Notes: generated by a model not told the origin, from the letters alone. DNA of 64,000 nucleotides from Cafeteria roenbergensis (GCA_008330645.1 VLTN01000012.1:558001-622000), one strand, 5' to 3'; positions 11,173 through 21,480 are shown, counted from the stretch's first letter. Numbers and translations are program-made.

Positions 11173-13276
11173 TCAAAGCAGCTCGGTGGGCAGCGCGGAG
11201 CCGCAGGGTTCCTGCGCTAGCCCAGGCGGCGGCAGAGGCGGAACTTCGGGGATGCGGGACTTGGCAGCAAGCCCCTCAATTGTGGGGATGACACCGTGAT
11301 GAGTGAGCAGCGCATCCCCGCCCAGCAACACAAGCCAGACCCCGGTGCTGGCGAGAGCACCACCGAGAAGACCAGTACCCAGAGGGGCCAGAAACACGAA
11401 GAACGAGATGAGCGGGATCACGGGCATCACGAGAAGGAGCCGCGGGACTACGGGGAGGTAGTGGACCGAAACGCCCCTGTATCCAGGCACCAGGAATCGG
11501 TTCCGCACCAACCGCGAGAAGAGAGTGAACGCAAATACGGCGCCGCCAAGCAGCGCCACAAAGGGATTGAGCACAGCGACGCCAAGGATGAATGCCAACG
11601 ACAATTGTGACACGCCCCAGTGCTCCCTTGAGCCGTACAGGGTGCGCGGGCGAGGCAGGCGCCGTGCAATCACCTCTGGAAGTGCAGCACCGGCAATGTC
11701 TGAGGCCCAGCGGAGCGCCTGCGATGTGACAGTGCTGAGCCACAGAAAGGCGAACACTTCGCGCCCGGCCCCGTGGACGAGGTTGAGGTGCGCGACGATG
11801 GCAGCCTCATCCAACGGGTCGTTCACATCGAGCGGATACTTTTGCGGGAAGCTCCACAGCAGTCCCGAGAGGAACGCAAGGTACGCGTTCAGCAGCGTGA
11901 ACACTGCCTGCTGCGCAATGATTGTGGTCTCCTTCAGCACGACGTGGTCGCGCAGAAAGTGCTCGCCTCCCATGCGAACCACAGTAAAAGCCAGAGCATT
12001 GGTTCCGTAAACCAGCATGCAGAAGGCGACCCTGTTTTTGTCGAACGGGGGAATCACGTTCAGGAGTGCCTGGACCGAAACCACGACGAACAGGAAGATG
12101 GCCATGACGATCCAAAGAGCCAGCGCCCGCCTGGCCAACGTGGGAGTCACGCCGTGCGATGCGTGCGACACCCGGGACGAGCCCGTCAGTGCACCGGGCA
12201 GGCTCGGAGACACAGCTGGCGACACAGTCGGGGACTTGGTCGGGACCCGATGCGTGCGCGTTGCGGTGTCAGGCACAGCGAACACGCTGTCTGCCGGGAA
12301 CCATCCCCGAAGCAGCCACGAGAGAATCACCGGCACGCAGGTCAGCAGGAGCATCACCACGACAGGCGCGGTTGGCTGCGCTGCGATGCTGTGCGATAAC
12401 AAGGGCGTGGGCTGTGCGGCCGGTGGCGTTGACACGGCCTCAACCATTGGGACCGTTCCATCCGTCGGCACCAGGGCGTGCAGACCAGGCACGGACGTGG
12501 CAGCCAGGCCGTCGGCAACATCAGCAAGCAGGGACGACAAATTGAGGACCATGGCAAGCCGAGCTGCCTCGTGAGCCGAGGCGACCGAGGGCGACGTCAC
12601 TTGCGCGATTCCAGCGCGCCAAAGGCACGCGAACGTGTCAGTCTCGGCAAGCTCGAAGCCAGCGGCTGCCGCCCGAACCGCGACCGCCGAGCTCACGGCC
12701 ACGCAAAGCCGAGATGCGTTGGAAAGCTGCTGCGCTGCGATGCCCAGAGGCCTCCACGCAGTCCGGACTAAAAGCCTTGGTCGCGGCGGTGGCGCGGCCG
12801 GCCACAGCTCGAAGGTCAACCCCATCCTGCGAAAATCTCAGGCGGGGGCGAGCCTGACCTCGGCTCATCGCTGGCAAGTCGGCACAGTGCCGGAATTGCC
12901 AGTGTTTTGCTAAGGCGAGTGAACCCTCGGGCGCAGCTTGAAGAGGTGCAGCGTGGGAGCGGGGAAAACAGCTCCGGGGCCAAGGCGACACAATCCCGCC
13001 GTGAGCTCACGGGAATGATGCGGCTGGCAGCTGCGCCCCCAGATACGCTGCCACCGCGACCGAGCCCGTCAGAAAGCACACCAGCATTACCGTGACTTCC
13101 CAGGCAAAGAAAACCCTCAGCGCGCCGCTCTCTGTGACCGCTGCCCACGCCTTGGAGGCTTCGCGGGCAGGCGACCGCACGGCGCGGCCGAGCACCCCGA
13201 GCGGCCCCAAGACCGACACGTCCTCCGTTGAGCCGAAGGGCTCGAGCTCGACGCTCCGCGACGGCTGGCTTGCCAT
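11173..13276 (-). CDS. Polytopic membrane protein of unknown function
   Basis: Two exons, 13276-13011 and 12826-11173, encode 639 residues; the donor is GTGAGC and the junction is phase 2. I do not recognise the family. About eight or nine hydrophobic segments are visible: one in exon 1 (VTVMLVCFLTGSVAVAAYL), then APVVVMLLLTCVPVILSWLL, ALWIVMAIFLFVVVSVQALL, FCMLVYGTNALAFTVV, AVFTLLNAYLAFLSGLLW, FAFLWLSTVTSQAL, LAFILGVAVLNPFVALLGG and two near the C-terminus starting LLLVMPVIPLISFFVFLAP. A charged stretch (KYPLDVNDPLDEAAIVAH) lies between the middle segments. An exon 1 loop of about 60 residues precedes the first helix and is probably cytosolic. The upstream ATG at 13276 was chosen because frame and splice phase extend the protein by a full helix. 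A distant relation to large channel or transporter families is possible but unproven. Confidence 0.75.
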
Positions 13277-13581
13277 CTCCGGGTCGGGCTGCGGCCGCCC
13301 AGGGAGAGGTGCTTTGCGGGCAGCCGCTCCTGCAACTGCGTGAGCAGCGGCAACAGCGGATCAACATGGTTCCTGCCTGTTTCGCGCAGCTCTGTTGGCG
13401 CGCAGGCGCGCGGCGCAGCGCACCAAGCGCCCGTCGGGGACGCTGCGCTCCCATGAAGGCATGCCGGCTGCGACATCGGGGGTCGGGCTGAGGAAGCGTG
13501 TGCGGCAGTCCCAGCGTGTGCGGGGTTTGGGTGGGGGCGAATCGCAACGCACAGGCTGGTACGCTTCACATCCGCAAACCG
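13277..13581. other. Intergenic stretch
   Basis: About 305 bases between two minus-strand genes. They should contain the promoter of the membrane-protein gene and the 3' end of the helicase gene. I see no conserved element or coding frame. Confidence 0.45.
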
Positions 13582-16500
13582 TCAAGCTCGGAACGAGAGT
13601 TGCGTGGACAGCGCCGCGTCAATGCGCAGGCTGGCCCAGAGGTCGAGCAGCTCCGCGTCGGACAGAGGGCGGTGAGGCTCGTGCCTTGGCGGCGCCGCCT
13701 GCTGCGCCGCAACGGCAGGGGCTGCCTGCTGGGGGCTCGGCGCAGGTGCTTCCAGCCCCAGCACGTCTCCCACACCAAGGTCCTGCCAAGGATCGTGGAC
13801 TGCTTGGGGAGCTGGCGCAGGCGTTGCTCCGAGGCCGGCCTGCTTCGCGGAGCTGCTGGTTGCATGCAGCAGCGGCCCGGCTTGGTCGCAGCTCGCCGTT
13901 GCCCGCCGAACGCCGTCCGCCGCGTCGCGCAGCCGCTGCGTGAGCCCCGTGCAGCGCGAAGACCCCTCAGACCTGCCAGCCGCAATGGCCATGGCTTGCT
14001 TCGTGCCAACGACCACGAGAAGCCGCTTCGCTCTGGAGAGAGCCGTGTACGCGAGCCCCCTCGAGAGCATCGGGAAATGAGATGTGTGCATGGCCAGCAC
14101 GACCACGGGCCACTCTGACCCTTGGGCCTTGTGAACAGTCATCGCATACGCCAGCTCCAAGTGCTTGCCAGCCTGCCCCCCGAAGTACTCGGCGTCCACG
14201 CCCTCTCCCATGGCCCCGCCGCCCCCTGCCGCTTCGAAGCGCACACCGACCACATAGCCGCCTCGGCCCTTGCCGCCCCGCTTCGCCGGCTGCCACCGCA
14301 CGCTCGTGACCGTGCCAACGTCACCGTTGATGACCCCCCGGTCGTAGTCGTTGGAGCGCTGCAGCACCAGGTCGCCAGGCCGCAGCGTCGCGGCGAAGCC
14401 GCTAGCTTCAGGCTGGGCCACACCTGCGGCAGTCCCCCCGTTCTGCCCGTCCGGGTTGAGCTCCGCACGGAGTCGCTCGTTGAGAGACGAGGTTCCCATG
14501 GGGCCCCGGCGCATCGGCGACAGCACCTGCATGTCCGTCAGCGGGTCGAAGCCAAGCTCTCGAACGAGCGTGAGCACGCGCCCTGCCACGTCATCCGCGC
14601 CACTCGCGCCGTCGCGCGCGTCGATCCAGACGCACGAGCCCGGGTGTTCGGATGCCGGCTGCAGCGCGCGGGGCAGCCGCGCAAGCAGCGGCGCGACGTC
14701 GTGCCGCACCGTTCCGCCGCCCGGTGCCCGCGGCTTGGCCGGCGCCACGGCATCCCAGTGCAGGAAGTCTCTCGGCACCTGTCCGGAGTTCATGGCGTGG
14801 GCGTTGCGGACAATGGGCGAGGCTGCCGCCTGCCGGAACACCTCCGTCAGGCGCGTCACGTGAGCGACGCCGCTGTCGATGACGTCAGCAAAGACGCGGC
14901 CGGGGCCCACGGAGGGCAGCTGGTCAGCGTCGCCCACCAGCATCAGGCGAGGCGGGGGCAGCCCGGGCGTGGGCGCGCGCACTGCCGCGAGAAGAGCTGT
15001 GGCCAGCCGCGCATCAACCATGGACGCCTCGTCGACAAGCACCGCGTCGGCGTCCAGGGGGTTCCTCGGCCCCCTGCCGAACCCGCGACCGTGCAGCGAC
15101 CCCCCCCCGCCCCCGCCCCCCCCGCCGGCGACGCCGCCGCCGCCGGAATGCGAGGTCGCCGCCGCAGCGCCGAAGCCCAAAGGCGCCGATGTGATGTCCC
15201 AGTCAGCCTCTGTCGCCCGCTGCCACGCGCCACCGCGGTCGGGCTCCGCCTCCGACTCGCTCGCCGCAACTCGCAGACTCATCGCCCCGGCGTCAGCAGC
15301 GCCGCCGAACGTGCCGCCGGCGACGCTGGCACCAGAATCGCCGGCGCCGGAGCCGGCGCCGCCGTCGTCGACAGCCCCAGAGGGCGGAAGCCTCAGAAAG
15401 GCAGCCGCCTCCTCTGCCTCGCCGGACTCGCCGGCGCGAGCCGCTGCCGGACCATCCGCACCGGAACCCGCCCCCGCAGCAACAATGCCCCCGCTGCCTC
15501 CACCAGCGGTTTCGCGTGGCGCCGCGAGGGGATTGCCTCGCTGCCGCCAGCTGCCGAACCCGGACAGCCTGATTGCCCCGAGACCCGCGAGGCGCTGGCT
15601 CGCGCCGCGGCCCTCGTCCCCGCCAGCGCCCGTTCCAGCGCCCGTTCCAGCGCCCGTTCCAGCGTCCGCCCTTCGGCCATACTCAAGCAGGCGGTGCAGC
15701 GTGACCGCCCTGGGGAAGGGGACCCCCTTGCGGGCCCCCACGGAGGCCCCCGCCGCGTCGGCGCCCCCACGCCTCACCGCCTCCAGCTCTGCCGACCACT
15801 CCCTCCGCTCCGGCTCCAGCATCTCGTTCAGCCGGTGCGCCGCTCTGGCCGTCGAACAGGCGAGCGACACGCGCAGGCCGCTCCGCAGCCAGGCCCGCAC
15901 TACAGCGCGCGTGGCGAAAGTCTTGCCCGTGCCAGGCCCTCCGCAGAGCACCGCCAGCCGGTGGGTCAGCGCAGCGTGAACGGCGCGAGCCTGGTCCCGG
16001 CTGAGCCCCCCCCTGGCGACGTCGTCATCGCTTCCAACGTCGGCCACACCCTCGCTGGCAGAGCCCTCGGCATCGCTCAAGCCGGAGGTGCCGGCGGGAT
16101 CAGCAGCCGAGGCCGACTCAGCGCTCTCCCCAGGGGGCCGCGGCGTGGCCAGGTCCGCAGCCAGCACCGCCAGCGACACGGCCAAACTATCCTCCGTTGA
16201 GGCCGCCCCGGGGGAGAAGGCTGTTCCGTTGAGCTCCCACCAGCCCGCGGCGGATTGATCCGCCGGCGCAGGCGTGCCCGGCGCGAGGCCTTGAGCCGGC
16301 CGCAGCACGGCGCCGGTGGCAGGATTGACCGGCAGGGCCGGGGCTGACGCGGGGCCTCCGGCCGGCGCGGGGTTGGGCGCCCAGACGACGTCGCCCTCAT
16401 CGATCATGCGCTGAATGGCTGTACGCACCGCCGTGTAGGCCGCGGTGGGGGCCGGGCCTGTGGCGCCAGGCGCTGCTGCCGCGGTCGCTGCCGCGGTCGC

Positions 16501-17760
16501 TGCCGCGGGAGCGGGCTGAGCCGGCGCCGCCCTGAGCCCGTGGGCGGCGAGCGCGGAGGCCAGGTCCCTGCCGCCGTCGGCGCCGCCGGCCCAGGCGGGC
16601 AGCCCCAGCTCTGCCGGGGAGGACCCGGTGTCCCTGGCGGGGGCGGGGGCGGGGGCGCGCCTGCCTGCTGAGAGGAGCAGAGTGATGGTCTGGGCGACGA
16701 GGGTCGCGCCCGGAAGGCCCGTGTGACCGCTTGCCACGCACGCTCGGAGCGCCAGCCGAACGGCAGCCTGCACGCGGGCGGGGTTGAGCTTGCCCAGAGA
16801 GAGGCTCCCGTCCAGCTGGCGGGCCGCTACGTCGTCCGCTGAAGCCAGCGACATGCCAGCGATCCTGCCAACGCTGTCGTAGGGGTCGCCTCGGAGGATG
16901 TCCGCGGCCGCTGCCGCGCCCAGCCTCGATGAAGCCCTGGCCGCCACGTCCAGGGGCATGCCCATGCCGTGCAGCTGCAGGGCGAGGCGCCCGCTCCCGC
17001 CGTCAGCGTCCCAGCCGCCCCGCATGCGTTCAAGCGACTTTTGGCCGATTCCCTTCACGGCCAGCAGAGCGGACCAGTCGTCTCCCATGAGGAGCTCCAC
17101 GGACCCCGCAGGGCCGAGCGCCTCCACGATGCGCTGCGCAGTGGCCGGGCCCACGCCCTTGAGCACGCCGCTGGAGAGAAACCCGACGGCAGCGGCCGGC
17201 GTGACAACCCCCAGCACGGAGCCAGGAGTGCTTGCGCCTTCAGCCCCGGCCGCGCCCGCCGCTGGCGCAGAGGCTGGGCCCCTGCTGCCGGTCTGCTGGG
17301 TGCGCTGCACCCGTGTGGACTTGACCTGCATGCCGTACTTTGGGTGCTGGACCCAGCGGCCGGACACGCCGATCACCTCGCCCTCGAGCACGTCGCCGGC
17401 GCCAGGGCCCGCGACGCGCACGTCCTTGTCGCCCACCCGCACCGCGAGGACGCCAAACGCGCCCCCGGTGCTAGGGTCGCCCCGGAAGTAGGACCTTGTC
17501 ACCGTGCCAATGAACTCTGCGGCCTTGCCGGCCCGGGGAGCGCTCGAGTCCGAATCGCTCGTCGAGCCCGCATTGGGAGCGGCCTGGGTGGCAAGGAGTC
17601 GCGATGCAACGCCTGGGCATGCAAGCGCGTCCGCCCAGGGCGCCAGGCCTCGCGCTGGCGGGGCCAGCGGGCTGCTGCCGAGAAGTCCGCCACGCGCTTG
17701 CGCAAATGCTCGAGCAGCCACCCTTGCAGGCCCGCTCGGCCGGGCGGCCCGCGCGCGCAT
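13582..17760 (-). CDS. RecD2-type SF1B DNA helicase, putatively organelle-targeted
   Basis: A single exon encodes 1,392 residues. The layout is that of bacterial RecD2: an OB-like N-terminal region (GTVTRSYFRG to LEGEVIGVSGRW, residues about 85-140), a helix-hairpin-helix part (GVLKGVGPATAQRIVEALG, then VKGIGQKSLERM), Walker A GGPGTGKTFATRAV near 606, Walker B VLVDEASMVDA near 907, motif III LMLVGDADQLPSVGPGRVF, MQVLSPMRRGPMGTSSLN, and the UvrD-C-like end TVHKAQGSEWPVVVLA and AYTALSRAKRLLVVVG from about 1210. RecD2 unwinds DNA 5' to 3' and acts in repair and fork rescue. The first 60 residues are Arg/Ala-rich without acidic residues (MRARAARPSGPARVAARAF), as in mitochondrial presequences. Ala/Gly/Pro linkers enlarge the protein well beyond bacterial length. 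The absence of introns in an intron-bearing neighbourhood would fit acquisition from bacteria. Confidence 0.92.
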   Translation of the reverse strand: MRARAARPSGPARVAARAFAQARGGLLGSSPLAPPARGLAPWADALACPGVASRLLATQAAPNAGSTSDSDSSAPRAGKAAEFIGTVTRSYFRGDPSTGGAFGVLAVRVGDKDVRVAGPGAGDVLEGEVIGVSGRWVQHPKYGMQVKSTRVQRTQQTGSRGPASAPAAGAAGAEGASTPGSVLGVVTPAAAVGFLSSGVLKGVGPATAQRIVEALGPAGSVELLMGDDWSALLAVKGIGQKSLERMRGGWDADGGSGRLALQLHGMGMPLDVAARASSRLGAAAAADILRGDPYDSVGRIAGMSLASADDVAARQLDGSLSLGKLNPARVQAAVRLALRACVASGHTGLPGATLVAQTITLLLSAGRRAPAPAPARDTGSSPAELGLPAWAGGADGGRDLASALAAHGLRAAPAQPAPAAATAAATAAAAPGATGPAPTAAYTAVRTAIQRMIDEGDVVWAPNPAPAGGPASAPALPVNPATGAVLRPAQGLAPGTPAPADQSAAGWWELNGTAFSPGAASTEDSLAVSLAVLAADLATPRPPGESAESASAADPAGTSGLSDAEGSASEGVADVGSDDDVARGGLSRDQARAVHAALTHRLAVLCGGPGTGKTFATRAVVRAWLRSGLRVSLACSTARAAHRLNEMLEPERREWSAELEAVRRGGADAAGASVGARKGVPFPRAVTLHRLLEYGRRADAGTGAGTGAGTGAGGDEGRGASQRLAGLGAIRLSGFGSWRQRGNPLAAPRETAGGGSGGIVAAGAGSGADGPAAARAGESGEAEEAAAFLRLPPSGAVDDGGAGSGAGDSGASVAGGTFGGAADAGAMSLRVAASESEAEPDRGGAWQRATEADWDITSAPLGFGAAAATSHSGGGGVAGGGGGGGGGSLHGRGFGRGPRNPLDADAVLVDEASMVDARLATALLAAVRAPTPGLPPPRLMLVGDADQLPSVGPGRVFADVIDSGVAHVTRLTEVFRQAAASPIVRNAHAMNSGQVPRDFLHWDAVAPAKPRAPGGGTVRHDVAPLLARLPRALQPASEHPGSCVWIDARDGASGADDVAGRVLTLVRELGFDPLTDMQVLSPMRRGPMGTSSLNERLRAELNPDGQNGGTAAGVAQPEASGFAATLRPGDLVLQRSNDYDRGVINGDVGTVTSVRWQPAKRGGKGRGGYVVGVRFEAAGGGGAMGEGVDAEYFGGQAGKHLELAYAMTVHKAQGSEWPVVVLAMHTSHFPMLSRGLAYTALSRAKRLLVVVGTKQAMAIAAGRSEGSSRCTGLTQRLRDAADGVRRATASCDQAGPLLHATSSSAKQAGLGATPAPAPQAVHDPWQDLGVGDVLGLEAPAPSPQQAAPAVAAQQAAPPRHEPHRPLSDAELLDLWASLRIDAALSTQLSFRA

Positions 17761-18034
17761 GGTGGCAACGCGCTGTCCGGCACAGCCGCTGCAGGTGCGT
17801 GCGTGTGGGGGCTGGTGGAGCTCTTCTGTGCGTCACGGGTGCGCGCCGTGGCGGTGTGCTGGCTGCGGGCCAGTGGTTGCAGAGCGCTGTGCGCGACCAG
17901 CTCAGACGCGCCGGCCCTGGTCGCGCGCAGCGGACGGGCAAACCGCGCCCTTGCTGGCGACCGCGGCTCGAGACCCTGCCCCTTCGTGCCGGCGGCAGCA
18001 CACGCAGCGTCGCGCAATCCGCCATTGCGCCCGC

Positions 18035-19199
18035 TCACACGCCGGCCAAGCTCACCGCTGCTGCCGCGCGCGGCCCCATTTCCTCCTCCTCGCGGCGCCT
18101 GTGCGCTGCGCGCCACAGCGAGCCCACCCCGAAGCCAGCGAGGCCCAGGCCGGCGCAGCACAGGCCCACGCAGACGGCGCTGGCGACCCACGCCGCCTGC
18201 TCCCAGCTGGCGGCCATTGCGGGCAGGCTGGTGGTGGTGACCGCGGCCGGCATGCCGCCCTCTGCCAGGAGTCGCAGCTGCCCAGACGAGTCGACCCAGG
18301 CCCGCCCGATCACAGTGAGCACAGTGCCCGTGGTCAGCCCCCGCAGCACGACCTCGCGCCCCGTGTACACCTTCGTGCTGCTGCCCTGCGGGGCCGGCTT
18401 GCCCAGCATCAGGGCGCCCAAGTCGTCGCCGGTTTCGCGCTGCGGCAGGACGTCCTCCCCCCCGCCGAGCATGCGGGACACCCGCCCGATCTCGGTCAGC
18501 GGCGGCGCGGGCATGGACGCCGCGTCCACGTGCGCGACCCCTGAGCTGTCCTCAATGCCCCACGGCACGCTTCGTCTGTCCGTCGCCTCGCGCTCTGTAG
18601 TGCGCACCAGCGAGGGGGCGGGCTCCTTGTGGGCGTTGTTCACGCGCCGGCCGTGGAGCCTGCGGCCGGCCTGCTGGTTGTTCGGAGCCTGCTTGCCCGG
18701 CTTCATCTCCGTGATGTGCAGCAGCGATTCCGCCTCGAGCACCAGCACGCCGCTGCGCTCCCCGCTGCTCGTCCTCACGCTCAGCGTGCCTTGGCGAGCG
18801 TTTTCGGCGCCGGATCCGTTGCTGTCATTCGATTTGTGGGCGCGCCCGGGCACGGCCGCGCCGGTGATGGCGACCAACGACGGCGGCGACTCACTCGAGG
18901 CCAGTCGCGCAGCCTCGGCCACGCCCACCACGCTGGCGCCGCGCAGCAGCTGGGCGCTTGCACTGGGAGGGGGACACGAATCCAAACAACGCGCCACGAC
19001 GGAAGCGGCCGTCGTGCCGCGCAGCGACAGGCACGCGCGTATTTCTTCGCGCCGGCAGCGCGCCTCCAGCAAAGCTCCCGGCGCAGGCTCACGACGAGCT
19101 TGCGGCCGACCACCCAGCGATGGCGCCGCCGAACAGCGAGACCCCGCCAAGGGCCAGAAGCAGCCACCCGTCGTCGCTCCCATGGTTGGACTTTGCCAT
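18035..19199 (-). CDS. GIDE-domain (MUL1/SP1-like) membrane protein, no RING seen
   Basis: Two exons, 19199-19093 and 18962-18035, encode 344 residues. The N-terminus has an anchor helix (WLLLALGGVSLFGGAIAGW), then the substrate-facing domain of MUL1/MAPL-type proteins: GVAEAARLASSESPPSLVAITGAA, VLVLEAESLLHITEM, VPWGIEDSSGVAHVD, a strand block ending VLTVIGRAWVDSSGQLRLL, and a second transmembrane helix (AAWVASAVCVGLCCAGLGLAGFG). MUL1 is an outer mitochondrial membrane E3 ligase, SP1 its plastid counterpart. Both end in a RING finger; here the chain stops 29 residues after helix 2 and I find no Cys/His cluster before the helicase gene. A GTGAGC near the stop could be a donor, but no plausible exon follows. 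An alternative ATG at 19292 would overlap the Dim1 start and is less likely. Confidence 0.75.
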
Positions 19200-19264
19200 G
19201 GCCTCCGTGTGGCGCCGGCGGCCACTCCGGGAAACTGCGGTGCAGAGCCGCAACCATCGCTGCC
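19200..19264. promoter_or_regulatory. 65-base divergent start region, GIDE protein / DIM1
   Basis: The two start codons face away from each other with 65 bases between them, the tightest head-to-head pair of the window. If the downstream Met of DIM1 at 19316 is the true start the gap is 116 bases. A shared bidirectional promoter is the simplest reading; I see no TATA box. Confidence 0.5.
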
Positions 19265-21101
19265 ATGAGCGGAGAGAGCGTGCCGCCCCCACACAGCCGC
19301 CAGGCCCGGGGCACGATGAGGAGAGCGGGCAGAGTTGCAGTGTCCCGGCTCCACCAGGGCGCTGCGCTGGCCCCGGCGCGGGTGGGCGCCCGCGGGGTGC
19401 GGACCCAGCGAGGCAGAGTCCTTCAGAAGGCTCTTGGCCAGCACCTGCTCGTGAACCGCGACTCGCTCAGGGGCATCATCGACGCCGCCGAGCTGCTTCC
19501 TACAGACCACGTGCTTGAGGTCGGGCCCGGGACGGGGAACCTCACGGTTCTGCTGCTGGAGCGCGCCGCTGCTGTGACCGCAGTCGAGCTGGACAGCGAC
19601 TTGCACGCGCTCCTCGAGGACCGCGTGCGCCGAATGTGAGCGCGGGCGCCTGCCGAGCTCGGGGGAGCTGGCTCGCGCGAGTGCGTGCGCGAGTGGCGCG
19701 CCCTGAGGCCGCGGGCCGCTTCGCCGCCGCGACGCCGCTGCCGGTGCGCGCGCGTGACGTCATCCGCGCTGCCGCGCCAGCGCGCTCCCGCCGACCGCCA
19801 CCCCCGAAGCGCACCCCGCCCCCCCCCCCGCGTCGTGGCCCTTCCCGCAGCGGGCTGTCCGAGCGCCTGCACGCCATTCGCGGAGACTTCCTCAAGACGC
19901 CCCTGCCGCGGGCAGACGCCCTCGTCGCCAACGTGCCCTACCAGATTTCGTCGCCCCTGGTGCGACGCCTCTTCTCCCTGGACCCCGAGACCGCCCCCAG
20001 CAGGAGCGTGCTGCTCTTGCAGAAGGAGTTCGCCGACCGCATGGTCGCCCAGTGAGGCGCCAGGCTCGCGGCGCCCTGCTTGACCGCCCGACACGCCGTG
20101 TCCGCTCGCGCTGCCACGCCCCTCAGTCGAGCCCCACGCCCAGCGTTCGAGCCGACCCGAATCTGACTGACCGCTGACGCGCTTTGGACTGTCCGCAGAC
20201 CCGGGACGTCGGCGTACTCGCGCCTGAGCGTGACGTGCTCGCTCTTCGCCGACGTCCGCATGGCTCTGCATGTCCCGCCTTCGCACTTCCGCCCGCCCCC
20301 CAAGGTGGAATCGGCAGTGGTGGTGGTGCGCCCGAAGCCCCTGCCGGAGGCGTTCGAGGACGTAGACTTCCACGTGAGAGGCCTTGGCCGCATGCATGCG
20401 CCGCTGCTGGGGCCCGGGGCTCTGCGCTGCGCCGGCCCACCTCCGCCCGCGCCCCCAGGCCACCCGCGCAGTCCAGCCGCCGTGCCGGCAGCCTCCCCCC
20501 AACCGCTCTCACGCCCCCTCCCGCCCCCTCTCATCTGTTTATCCAAACCACACCCCGCCCCCCAACCGCTCTCACGCCCCCTCCCGCCCCCTCTCATCTG
20601 TTTATCCAAACCACACCCCGCCCCGCCGCCCCCCCCCCCCCCCCCCCCCGACCCCCGCCTCCGCCTCCGCAGGAGTTCGAGTCGATGCTCCGGGACTGCT
20701 TCACGGGCAAGAACAAGACTCTCAGGTCCCTCTTCCTGCGGCGCTCCTTCGCGGCCCGCTGCCTCTTCAGGGAGCAAGCCCCCGTCACGCCCGCTCAGGC
20801 GAGTGTGCGGCGGGCGACGTCCACGGGGCGGTCCGGGCTCGACCCAGCCGACATAGAGCGGATGCGCGAGCGCCTGGCCGCGGTGCTGGACGCCGCGGGC
20901 GTGGCCCAGCAGCGGCCCAACGCAATGCCGCTGGAGGCGTTTCTCCAGCTGTACGGCGCAGCGCGGGATATGGGCCTGCGCTGGACGGAGGCCCCAGCCT
21001 ACGCCTCCAGAAGGCCAGAGGCAGAGCCAACGGCAGAGCTGGCGGCAGAGCCGGCGCAGGATCAGGGCACAGGGGCGCAGGGGGCGGGGGGGAATGCGTG
21101 A
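19265..21101 (+). CDS. DIM1: Dim1-type 18S rRNA (adenine-N6,N6) dimethyltransferase
   Basis: Four exons, 19265-19635, 19851-20051, 20199-20373 and 20673-21101, encode 391 residues. The enzyme dimethylates two adjacent adenines near the 3' end of small-subunit rRNA using S-adenosylmethionine. Motifs in order are LGQHLLVNRDSLRGII, the SAM-binding LEVGPGTGNLTVLLLE, AVELDSDLHALLEDR, GDFLKTPLPRADALVANVPYQIS (catalytic N-P-Y-Q), LLLQKEFADRMVAQPG, YSRLSV, HFRPPPKVESAVVVV and CFTGKNKTLRSLF. The last motif and the C-terminal helical segment match nucleolar Dim1 better than bacterial KsgA. The Arg/Ala-rich first 40 residues (MRRAGRVAVSR from the alternative ATG at 19316) could instead be a mitochondrial presequence, as in TFB1M. 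Donors are GTGAGC, GTGAGG and GTGAGA; all junctions keep frame. Confidence 0.92.
20501..20626. repeat. DIM1: Two tandem copies of a 63-base unit in DIM1 intron 3
   Basis: Two copies of 63 bases (20501-20563 and 20564-20626), both beginning AACCGCTCTCACGCC and containing CATCTGTTTATCCAAACC, are nearly identical. They lie in intron 3 just before its C-rich acceptor tract, so the unit looks like a recent local duplication without effect on the protein. Confidence 0.9.
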
Positions 21102-21480
21102 AGCCGCGGCGGCGAGGCGCGGTGCTTTGGGTGGCTCGTGCGCTGTGTGTGGCCGCCCGGCGGGGGTCCGTGCCTCCCCCCTGGCAGTCTCAAGCTGCGT
21201 GTTGCGCCAGGAGCTGGGCCCCGTGTGTGCATGCGTGTGTTTTTGTTTGTGTGTGTCAGTGAGAGAGCGCGCGTGACGGGCGCGCTGCTGCCCGTTGCTT
21301 GCGTTGGCCTGGCTCGACCGCTCTCCGGCCACCAGCGCTGGATACGAATCGCTACAGTTGTGAGTGCGCCACAGAGCAGCGCAGAGGTCAGGCGGGTGGG
21401 AGGCAGCGAGCGTGCCAACACGCACGGCAGCTCGCGCTGCAGTCTCCGTGTCGACGCCGCTGCACCACGCTGGCTCTCGC
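21102..21480. other. Convergent intergenic stretch with GT-rich tract
   Basis: The 379 bases between the stop codons of DIM1 and the RMDN gene hold no coding frame. At 21223-21257 there is a GT-rich tract that begins GTGTGTGCATGCGTGTGT and continues with T-rich GT steps. Alternating purine-pyrimidine of this kind can adopt left-handed DNA. It may serve as the U/GU-rich downstream element of polyadenylation for DIM1. Confidence 0.5.

Noticed and set aside
14122-16200. Plus-strand open frame of 692 codons
   Set aside because: It is antisense to the RecD2 gene, has no recognisable motif and is rich in Arg, Pro and His, as expected for a shadow frame in GC-rich DNA.
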